From NCBI GenBank assembly GCA_036785705.1, contig JAWUZG010001067.1, positions 1-64,000 of the forward strand: a stretch of DNA of 64,000 bases, read 5' to 3'. A program made the translations under genes and the position numbers. Numbering within the stretch: the first letter of the stretch is position 1; each line of letters opens with the position of its first letter. This stretch comes from Acanthornis magna (Eukaryota; Chordata; Aves; Passeriformes; Acanthizidae). Under the pieces are notes generated by a model. That model worked only from the letters and a program-made list of their open reading frames with translations. It did no database searches and was not told the DNA's origin. Positions 24,101 through 36,100 of this stretch are shown here, in pieces.

Positions 24101-27100
24101 CCCTCCCAGTTCATTCCCAGTACCTCCCAGTCCCTCCCAGTCCCTCCCAGTTCATTCCCAGTCCATCCCAGTTTGCCCCAGTCCCTCCCAGTTTATCCCA
24201 GTCCCTCCCAATCCCATCCCCGTCCCTCCCAGTTTATCCCAGTCCCTCCGAGTCCCTCCCAGTTTATCCCAGTCCCTCCCAGTCCATCCCAGTCCCTCCC
24301 AGTCCATCCCAGTCCCTCCCAGTCCCTCCCAGTCCCTCCCAGTTTATCCCAGTCCCTCCCCGCTCAAGCCCCGCCCCCTCCCCAGGACGGGCGCCCCCTG
24401 GCGGACGCTCCGCCCCAGAGCCGCGTGGGTCACGTGACCTCCCGAGCCCTTGACGTCACGACCACGCCCAGCGACAACGGCGCCCCCTACCGGTGCGAGG
24501 CGGGGCCTGCCCGCCAGGGGGCGCCACCCCTGCGCAGCGCCCCCGTGCGGCTGCGGGTCCTGTGTGAGGAACTGGGATAGACTGGGTTATACTGGTTTAT
24601 ACTGGGAGGGAATGGGAGGAAAAAACGTGGAGGTTTTGGGGTGAAAACTGGGGATTTTAGGGTTAAAAATGGGGATTTTAGGGTTAAAAATAGGGATTTT
24701 AGGAGGGAAAATGGTACTGGTTTATACTGGGAGGGACTGGGAGGGAACTGGGAGACGATTGGGAGGGATTGGGACAAACAGGAAGGGACTGGGAGGAAAA
24801 AACATGGCAGTTTTGGGGTGAAAATGTGGATTTTAGGGAGAAAATGTGATTGGTTTATACTGGGAGGGACTGGAAAGGGGTTGGGAGGGACTGGGTTATA
24901 CTGGGACAAACTGGGAGGGACTGGGAGGAAAAAATGCGGTGGTTTTGGGGTAAAAAATGAGGATTTTAGGGGGGAAAATGGGACTGGTTTATACTGGGAG
25001 GGACTGGGAGGGGACTGGGAGGGACTTGAGATAAACTGGGACGGACTGGAAGTAAACTGGGAAGGACTGAGACAAACTGGGAGGGACTGGGAGGGGATTG
25101 CGATGGACTGGGAAGGGACTGGGATGGAACTGGGAGCAACTGGGAGGGACTGGGAAGGCACTGGTGGCCTTGGGGGGTGTGGTCACAGGTGGGCATGGCC
25201 TTCTTGTGCCCCTCCCAGTCCCTCCCAGTCCCTCCCAGTAACTCCCAGTCTCTCCCAGTCCCAGCCCAGTCCGTCTCGGTGTCGGTGTCTCCGCGGGAGC
25301 CACGCCCAGGCCACACCCTCACCCTCACCTGCCGCGCTGGCCCCGCCCACCCTGCCCCGGAACTGAGCTGGCTCCGCCCCGGCCACGCCCCGTGAGAAAC
25401 CAGTAACACCAGTAACCTCCCAGTAACACCAGTGACCTCCCAGTAACACCAGTAACCCCCACCCTGCCCCGGAACTGAGCTGGCTCCGCCCCGGCCACGC
25501 CCCGTGAGAAACCAGTGACTTCCAGTAACCTCCCAGTAACACCAGTAACACCAGTAATCTCCACCCTGCCCCGGAACTGAGCTGGCTCCGCCCCGGCCAC
25601 GCCCCGTGAGAAACCAGTGACTCCCAGTAACACCAGTAACCTCCCAGTAACACCAGTGACCTCCCAGTAACACCAGTAACCCCCACCCTGCCCCGGAACT
25701 GAGCTGGCTCCGCCCCGGCCACGCCCCGTGAGAAACCAGTGACTTCCAGTAACACCAGTAACACCAGTGACCTCCCAGTAACTCCTGGGACCATTCCCAG
25801 TAACTCCCAGTAACTCCTAGTAACTCCCAGTAACACCAGTGACCCCTGAGAGCCTTCCCAGTAACTCCCAGTAACTCCCAGTAACACCAGTAACCACTGG
25901 GACCATTCCCAGTAACTCCCAGTAACACCAGTAACACCAGTAATCTCCACCCTGCCCCAGAACTGAGCTGGCTCCGCCCCGGCCACGCCCCGTGAGAAAC
26001 CAGGGACTCCCAGTAACACCAGTGACCTCCCAGTAACACCAGTGACCTCCCAGTAACCTCCCAGTAACACCAGTGACCACTAGGACCATTCCCAGTAACT
26101 CCCAGTAACACCAGTAACACCAGTAACCTCCCAGTGACCCCTGGGACCATTCCCAGTAACACCAGTAACCCCTGGGACCATTCCCAGTAACTCCCAGTAA
26201 CTCCCAGTAACCACTGGGACCATTCCCAGTAATTCCCAGTAACACCAGTTACCCCTGAGAGCCTTCCCAGTAACTCCCAGTAACACCAGTGACCCCTGGG
26301 ACCATTCCCAGTAACTCCCAGTAACTCCCAGTAACACCAGTAATCCCCACCCTGCCCCGGAACTGAGCTGGCTCCGCCCCGGCCACGCCCCGTGAGAAAC
26401 TAGTGACCTCCCAGTAACACCAGTGACCTCCCAGTAACACCAGTGACCTCCCAGTAACCTCCTAGTAATACCAGTGACCACTGGGACCATTCCCAGTAAC
26501 TCCCAGTAACACCAGTAACCCCTGAGAGCCTTTCCAGTAACTCCCAGTAACACCAGTAGCTTCCCAGTGACCACTGGGACCATTCCCAGTAACTCCCAGT
26601 GACTCCCAGTAACACCAGTGACCTCCTAGTAACACCAGTGACTCCCCAGTAACCACTGGGACCATTCCCAGTAACTCCCAGTAACTCCCAGTAACTCCCA
26701 GTAACACCAGTAATCCCCACCCTGCCCCGGAACTGAGCTGGCTCCGCCCCGGCCACGCCCCGTGAGAAACCAGTAACACCAGTAACACCAGTAACCTCCC
26801 AGTGACCCCTGGGACCATTCCCAGTAACTCCCAGTAACTCCCAGTAACCACTGGGACCATTCCCAGTAACTCCCAGTAACCACTGGGACCATTCCCAGTA
26901 ACACCAGTAACACCAGTAACCCCTGGGACCATTCCCAGTAACTCCCAGTAACACCAGTGATCCCCCAGTTCCCCTCCCAGTCCATCCCAGTCCCTCCCAG
27001 TTTAATCTAAATGCCCTCCCAGTCCCTCCCAATCCCCTCCCAGTCCCTCCCAGTTTAATCCCAATCCTCTCCCAGTCCCTCCCATTCTAATCCAAATCCC

Positions 27101-30100
27101 CTTCCAGTCCCTTCCAGTACAAACCAGTAACCCCAGTTACCCTCCCAGTCCCTCCCAGTTTAATCCCAGTCCCTCCCAGTATAAACCAGTCCCCCCCAAT
27201 CCCCTCCCAGTCCCTCCCAGTTCAATCCCAGTCTCTCCCAATCCCCTCCCAGTCCCTCCCAGTAACCCCAGTTCCCCCCCCAATCCCCTCCCAGTCCCTC
27301 TCAGTCGCTCCCAGTAACCCCAGTTCCCCTCCCAGTCGCTCCCAGTCGCTCCCAGTAACCCCAGTTTCCGCAGGACCCGCGGCTCGCCGCTCCCGCCAAG
27401 CCCCGCCCCCCAGGGCGCGGTGTGGGCGTGGTCTCGCCTCGTCCTGCAGGGGGCGCTGTCCCTGCAGGGTGCGCGGGTCACGTGCCGAGCCTGGAGCGGG
27501 GGGATGGGCACGGCCGTCAGCGGCAGCGCCACCCTGCGGCTGTGGCGTGAGACACTGGTTATACTGGGATATACTGGGAGGGACTGGGAGGGGCTGGGAG
27601 GGACTGGGAGGGGCTGGGGGGAGAAAACGCGGGGGTTTTGGGGTGAAAAATGGGGATTTTTGGGGGGAAAATGGGACTGGTTTATACTGGGAGGGACTGG
27701 GTTATACTGGGATATACTGGGAGGGACTGGGAGGGACTGGGGGGAGAAAACGCGGCGGTTTTGGGGTGAAAAATGGGGATTTTAGGGTTAAAAATGGGGG
27801 TTTTAGGGGAAAAAATGGGGATTTTTAGGGGGAAAATGGGACTGGTTTATACTGGGAGGAGACTGGGAGAGACTGGGATATACTGGGAGGGACTGGGAGG
27901 GGCAGGGAGGGGTTGGGGGGAGCAAACGCGGAGGTTTTGGGGTGAAAAATGGGAATTTTAGGGGAAAAAATGGGCATTTTTGGGGGGAAAATGGGACTGG
28001 TTTATACTGGGAGGAGACTGGGAGGGATTGGGATATACTGGGAGGGACTGGGAGGGGCTGGGGGAGAAAATGCGGAGGTTTTGGGGTGAAAAATGGGAAC
28101 TTTAGGGGAAAAAATGGGACTGGTTTATACTGGGAGGGACTGGGAGGGGATTGGGTGCAATTGGTTTATACTGGGATGAACTGGGAGGGACTGGGATATA
28201 CTGGGAGGGACTGGGAGAGAAAATGCAGCGGTTTTGGGGTGAAAAATGGGGATTTTAGGAAGATAAAGGGGACTGGTTTATACTGGGAGGGACTGGGCAA
28301 GAACTGGGAGGGTGTTGGGAGGGGACTGGGTTGTACTGGGATATACTGGGAGCGACTGGGAGGGGCTGGGGGGAAAATACACGGTGGATTTTGGGCGAAA
28401 AATGGGGATTTTAAGGAAAAAATGGGACTGGTTTATACTGGGAAGGACTAGGATTGAACTGGGATGGAACTGGAACTGGGACTGAACTGGGTCAAACTGG
28501 TCCAAACTGGTCTGAACTGGTCCAAACTGGTCTGAACTGGTTCCAGACGCCCCAGTTCTCACCCCTGGCCCCTCCCCCGTGGTGGTTCCGGAAGGTTCCG
28601 AGGCCTCGCTGGGGCAAACTGGGATTGAACTGGGACTGAACTGGGATTGAACTGGGACTGAACTGGGTTATACTGGTCCAGACTGGTCTGAACTGGTCCA
28701 AACTGGGTTATACTGGTCTGAACTGGTTCCAGACGCGCCGGTTCTCACCGCCAGCCCCTCCCCCGTGGTGGTTCCGGAAGGTTCCGAGGCCTCGCTGGGG
28801 GAAACTGGGATTGAACTGGGACTGAACTGGGTTATACTGGTCCAGACTGGTCTGAACTGGTCCAAACTGGTCTGAACTGGTTCCAGACGCGCCGGTTCTC
28901 ACCGCCGGCCCCTCCCCCGTGGTGGTTCCGGAAGGTTCCAAGGCCTCGCTGGGGTTAAACTGGGATTGAACTGGGACTGAACTGGGTTATACTGGTCCAA
29001 ACTGGTCCAAACTGGGTTATACTGGTCTGAACTGGTTCCAGACGCGCCGGTTCTCACCGCCGGCCCCTCCCCCGTGGTGGTTCCGGAAGGTTCCGAGGCC
29101 TCGCTGGGGGAAACTGGGATTGAACTGGGATTGAACTGGGATTGAACTGGGTTATACTGGTCTGAACCAGTTCAAACTGGTCTGAACTGGTCTGAACTGG
29201 GTTATACTGGTTCCAGACGCGCCGGTTCTCACCGCCGGCCCCTCCCCCGTGGTGGTTCCGGAAGGTTCCGAGGCCTCGCTGGTGGTGTCGGTCCAGGCCC
29301 ATCCCCCACCCGAGAGCTGCACCTGGAGCGTGCGGGGGAGGGGCATCAGCCCCGGTACTGGGAGCACTGGGAGGCACTGGGAGGGACTGGGAGGGGATTG
29401 AGAGGTCATTGGGATGTTATTGGGATCACTGGGACAAACTGGGAGGCACTGGGAAGTCACTGGGATGGACTGGGAGGGACTGAGAGTTACTGGGATGTTA
29501 CTGGGAGCTCATTGGGATGTTACTGGGATGGACTGGGAGGGAATTGGGTGGCACTGGGATGGACTGGGGAGGGATTGGGGGGGACTGGGAAGTCACTGGG
29601 AGCACTGGGATGGACTGGGAGGGGATTGGGTGGCACTGGGATGGACTGGGAGTCACTGGGAGGTCACTGGGACAGACTGGGACGAACTGGGAGGCACTGG
29701 GATGAACTGGGAGTCACTGGGAGCACTGGACGGGAACTGGGAGGCACTGGGAGCACTACGATGTCACTGGGATGTTACTGGGATGTACTGGGAGGGTATT
29801 GGAATGAACTGGGATGGACTGGGAACACTGGGAGGGCACTGGAGGGTTACTGGGATGGACTGGGAGTCACTGGGATGGACTGGGAGGGGATTGGGATGGA
29901 CTGGGAGCACTGGGATGGACTGGGATGAAGAAACTGGAAGTCACTGGGATGTTACTGGGAGGGACTGGGACAGACTGGGAGACACTGGGATGGACTGGGA
30001 CAAACTGGGAGGGAACTGGAACAGACTGGGATGGACTGGGAGCTCACTGGGATGAACTGGGAGTGTACTGGGATGTTACTGGGATGGACTGGGATGTTAC

Positions 30101-33100
30101 TGGGAGCACTGGGATGTTACTGGCACAGACTGGGATGCACTGGGAGGGGATTGGGAGCTCACTGGGATGAACTGGGAGTCACTGGGATGGACTGGGATTC
30201 ACTGGGATGGACTGAGATTCACTGGGATGAACTGGGAGGGACTGGGATGGACTGGGAGGCACTGGGATGAACTGGGAGCTCACTGGGAGTCACTGGGATG
30301 AACTGGGATTCACTGGGATGAACTGGGAGCTCACTGGGATGAACTGGGAGTCACTGGGATGGACTGGGAGCTCACTGGGAGTCACTGGGATGAACTGGGA
30401 TTCACTGGGATGAACTGGGAGGTCACTGGGATGAACTGAGAGTCACTGGGATGGACTGGGAGTCACTGGGAGGGACTGGGATGAACTGGGAGTCACTGGG
30501 ATGGACTGGGAGGCACTGGGAGGTCACAGGGACAGACTGGGATGAACTGGGAGGTCACAGGGACGGACTGGGAGTCACTGGGAGCTCACTGGGATGAACT
30601 GGGATTCACTGGGATGAACTGGGAGCTCACTGGGATGAACTGGGATTCACTGGGATGAACTGGGAGTCACTGGGATGGACTGGGAGGCACTGGGAGGTCA
30701 CAGGGACAGACTGGGATGAACTGGGAGGCACTGGGATGAACTGGGAGCTCACTGGGATTCACTGGGATGAACTGGGATTCACTGGGATGAACTGGGAGCT
30801 CACTGGGATGAACTGGGATGAACTGGGATTCACTGGGATGAACTGGGATTCACTGGGATGAACTGGGAGGTCACAGGGACAGACTGGGATGTTACTGGGA
30901 GGCACTGGGAGCTCACTGGGATGAACTGGGATGAACTGGGAGCAGCCCAAAGGCCTGCAGTGGGCGTGGCCTGGCTGACCCCGCCCCCTCCTGGCCCCGC
31001 CCCCAGAGGGCTCCCCGCGCTTCCGCCTCTCGCCAGGGGGCGCCCTCGTCATCGCCAACGTCACCAGGGCCGACAGCGCCCCCTACCGGCTGAGCTGCCG
31101 CAGCGCCGAGGGCGTGGCCAGCGCTGACGTCACGCTGCTCGTGCAGGGTCCGGGAGCCCCCGAAATCCCCCAAAATTACCCCAAAATCATCCCGAAATTA
31201 CCCCGAAATTATCCTGAAATTATCCCGAAATTATCCCGAAATTATCCCGAAATTATCCCGAAATCATCCCGAAATTATCCCGAAATTACCCCGAAATTAT
31301 CCTGAAATTATCCTGAAATTATCCCGAAATTATCCTGAATTTATCCTGAAATTATCCCGAAATCATCCCGAAATTATCCCGAAATTATCCTGAAATTATC
31401 CCGAAATCACCCGAAATTACCCCAAAATTATCCCGAAATTACCCTGAAATTATCCTGAAATTACCCCGAAATTATCCTGAAATTATCCCGAAATTACCCT
31501 GAAATTATCCTGAAATTACCCCGAAATTATCCTGAAATTATCCCGAAATTATCCTGAAATTACCCCGAAATTACCCCGAAATTATCCTGAAATTACCCCG
31601 AAATTACCCCAAAATTATCCCGAAATTACCCCGAAATTATCCCGAAATTACCCCGAAATTACCCCGAAATTATCCCGAAATTATCCTGAAATTATCCTGA
31701 AATTATCCCGAAATTATCCCGAAATTATCCCGAAATTATCCCGAAATTATCCTGAAATTATCCCGAAATTATCCCGAAATTATCCCGAAATTACCCCAAA
31801 ATCATCCCGAAATTACCCCGAAATTATCCTGAAATTATCCCGAAATCATCCCGAAATTATCCTGAAATTATCCTGAAATTATCCTGAAATCATCCCGAAA
31901 TTACCCCAAAATTATCCCGAAATTACCCCGAAATTACCCCAAAATTATCCCGAAATTACCCCAAAATTTATTCGGAAATTATCCCAAAATTATCCCGAAA
32001 TTATTCTGAAATTACCCCAAAATTATCCCGAAAATATTCTGAAATTACCCCGAAATTATCCCGAAATTATCCCGAAATTACCCCGAAATTATCCTGAAAT
32101 TAGTCTGAAATTACCCCAAAATTATCCCGAAATTTATTCTGAAATTATCCCGAAATTATCCCGAAATTACCCCAAAATCATCCCGAAATCACCCCGAAAT
32201 TACCCCGAAATTATCCCGAAATCATCCCGAAATTATCCCGAAATTATCCTGAAATCATCCCGAAATTATCCCGAAATTACCCCGAAATTATCCTGAAATT
32301 ATCCTGAAATCATCCCGAAATTATCCCGAAATTACCCCAAAATCATCCCGAAATTATCCCGAAATTATCCTGAAATTATTCTGAAATTATCCTGAAATTA
32401 TCCCGAAATTATCCCAAAAATTATTCTGAAATTATCCCGAAATCATCCTGAAATTATCCTGAAATTATCCCGAAATTATCCCGAAATTATCCCCAAATCA
32501 TCCCCAAATTACCCCAAAATTTATTCGGAAATTATCCCGAAATTACCCCGAAATTATCCCCAAATTATCCCGAAATTAGTCTGAAATTACCCTAAAATTA
32601 TCCCGAAATTATCCTGAAATCATCCTGAAATTATCCCGAAATTATTCTGAAATTATCCTGAAATCACCCGAAATTATCCTGAAATTATCCCGAAATTATC
32701 CCGAAATTACCCCGAAATTATCCCGAAATTACCCCGAAATCATCCCGAAATTATCCCAAAATTTATTCTGAAATTATCCCGAAATTACCCCGAGATTACC
32801 CCAAAAATTATCCCGAAATTATCCCGAAATCATCCCGAAATTACCCCAAAATTATCCCGAAATCATCCCGAAATTACCCCGAAATTATCCTGAAATTATC
32901 CCGAAATTACCCCAAAATTATTCTGAAATTATCCCGAAATTACCCCGAAATTATCCTGAAATTATCCTGAAATTATCCTGAAATTATCCTGAAATCATCC
33001 CGAAATTATCCCGAAATTATCCCGAAATCATCCCGAAATTACCCCAAAATCATCCCGAAATTATCCCGAAATTATCCTGAAATTATTCTGAAATTATCCT

Positions 33101-36100
33101 GAAATTATCCTGAAATTATCCCGAAATTATCCCAAAAATTATTCTGAAATTATCCCGAAATCATCCTGAAATTATCCTGAAATTATCCCGAAATTATCCC
33201 GAAATTATCCCCAAATTATCCCCAAATTACCCCAAAATTTATTCGGAAATTATCCCGAAATTACCCCGAAATTATCCCCAAATTATCCCGAAATTAGTCT
33301 GAAATTACCCTAAAATTATCCCGAAATTATCCTGAAATCATCCTGAAATTATCCCGAAATTATTCTGAAATTATCCTGAAATCACCCGAAATTATCCTGA
33401 AATTATCCCGAAATTACCCCGAAATTATCCTGAAATTATCCTGAAATTATCCTGAAATTATCCTGAAATTACCCCAAAATCATCCCGAAATTACCCCAAA
33501 ATCATCCGAAATTACCCCGAAATTATCCTGAAATTATCCCGAAATTACCCCAAAATTATTCTGAAATTATCCCGAAATTACCCCGAAATCATCCCGAAAT
33601 TATCCCAAAATTTATTCTGAAATTATCCCGAAATTACCCCGAGATTACCCCAAAAATTATCCCGAAATTATCCCGAAATCATCCCGAAATTACCCCAAAA
33701 TTATCCGAAATCATCCCGAAATTACCCCGAAATTATCCTGAAATTATCCGAAATTACCCAAAATTATTCTGAAATTATCCCGAAATTACCCCGAGATTAC
33801 CCCAAAATTTATCCCGAAATTACCCCGAAATTATCCCAAAAATTATTCTGAAATTATCTCGAAATTACCCTGAAATTATCGCGAAATTACCCCGAAATTA
33901 CCCCGAAATTATCCCCAAATTACCCCAAAATTTATTCGGAAATTATCCCGAAATTTATTCTGAAATTACCCCAAAATTATCCCCAAATTACCCTAAAATT
34001 ATCCCGAAATTACCCCGAAATTATCCCGAAATTATTCTGAAATTATCCCAAAATTACCCAAAATTTATTCGGAAATTATCCTGAAATTACCCCGAAATTG
34101 CCTGAAAATTGTCCCGAAATTATCCCGAAATTAACCCGAAATTAACCCAAAATTACCCTGAAATTGCCCTGAAATTACCCCAAAATTGCCCCAAAATTAC
34201 CACGAAATCATCCTGAAATTATCCCAAAATTTTCCTGACATTATCCTGAAATTGTCCCGGAATTACCCCAAAATTATTCCGGAATTACCCCAAATCTCTC
34301 TCAAAATCCCCCAAATCCCTCCAGGACCCCCCAAACCCTTGACCCTTGACCTCTGCCCCCCCCAGTGCCCCCCAGCATCGTGCGCGCCCCCCAAACCCTC
34401 CCCAAATCCCTCCAGGACCCCCAAAACCTCCCCAAATTCCCCCAAATCCCCCCAGGACCCCCAAAAACCTCCCAAATCCCCCCCAAATCCCTCCAAGATG
34501 CCCCAAAATCGCTCCCAAATTCCCCCCAGGACCCCCAAAATCCCCTCAGGACCCCCCTGACCCCTGCCCTGTGCCCCCCCAGCATCGTGCGCGCCCCCCA
34601 AACCCACCCCAAATCCCCCCAGGACCCCCCAAAACCTCCCCAAATTCCCCCAAATCCCCCCCAGGACCCCCCAGATTCCTCCCCAAATGCCCCAAATCCT
34701 CCCCAAATCCCTTCCAGGACCCCCAAAATCCCCCCAGGACCCCCCCAAACCTTCACGAAATTCCCCCAGGACCCCCCAATCTCCCCAAAATCCCCCCCAG
34801 GAGCCCCAAACCCTCCCCAAATTTCCCCCAAACCTTCCAAATCCCCCAAAAATCCTTCCCATTTCCCCAAATCCCCCCCAGGACCCCCCAAATCCCCCCT
34901 GACCCCTGCCCTCTGACCCCCCCCAGTGCCCCCCAGCATCGTCCGAGGCCCCGAATCCCCCCCAGGGACCCCCAAATCCCCCCCAAATCTCCCCAAATCC
35001 CTTCCAGGACCCCCAAAATCCCCCCAGGACCCCCCAAAATCTCTTCCAAATCCTTCCCGGACCCCCCAAAATCCCCTAAATCCTCCCCAAATCCCCCCAA
35101 ATCCCTCCAGGATGCCCCCAAAAACCTCCCCAAATCCCCCAAAATCTCCCCCAATCCCCCCCAAACCCACTCAGGACCCCCAAAATCCCACCAGGACCCC
35201 CCGAATCCCCCCCAGGACCCCTCAAATCCCTTCTGGGACCCCCGAAACTCCCCCAAAATCCCCCCAGGACCCCAAAAATCCCCTCCAGGACCCCCCAAAT
35301 CCTCCCAGGACCCCCCAAATCCCCCCCAAACCTCCCCAAATCCCTTCCAGGACCCCCAAAATCCCCCCAGGACCCCCCAAAAATCCCCCCAGGACCCCCC
35401 AAAATCTCTTCCAAATCCCCCCCGGACCCCCCAAATCCCCTAAATCCTCTCCAAATCCACCCCAAATCCCCCCAGGACCCCCAAAAACCTCCCCAAATCC
35501 TCCCCAAATCCTCCAAGATGCCCCAAAATCGCTCCCAAATTCCCCCCAGGACCCCCAAAATCCCCTCAGGACCCCCCTGACCCCTGCCCTGTGCCCCCCC
35601 AGTGCCCCCCAGCATCGTGCGCGCCCCCCAAACCCTCCCCAAATCCCCCCAGGACCCCCAAAAACCTCCCCAAATTCCCCCAAATTCCCCCCAGGACCCC
35701 CAAAAACCTCCCCAAATCCGTTCCAGGACCCCCAAAATCCCCCCAGGACCCCCCAAAATCTCTTCCAAATCCCCCCCGGACCCCCCAAAATCCCCTAAAT
35801 CCTCTCCAAATCCTCCCCGAAATCCCCCCAGGATGCCCCAAAAACCTCCCCAAATCCCCCCCAAAATCCCCCCCAGGACCCCCCAGATCCTCCCCAAATC
35901 CTTCCAGGACCCCCAAAATCCCCCAGGACCCCCCAAACCTTCACGAAATTCCCCCAGGACCCCCCAATCTCCCCAAAATCCCCCCCCAGGAGCCCCAAAC
36001 CCTCCCCAAATTTCCCCAAACCTTCCAAATCCCCCAAAAATCCTTCCCATTTCCCAAATCCCCCCCAGGACCCCCCAAATCCCCCTGACCCCTGCCCTCT

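Noticed and set aside
28547..29110. N14 copies as alternative cassette exons
   Set aside because: They have acceptors but stop at GCTGGGG without any GT donor, so they cannot be internal exons.
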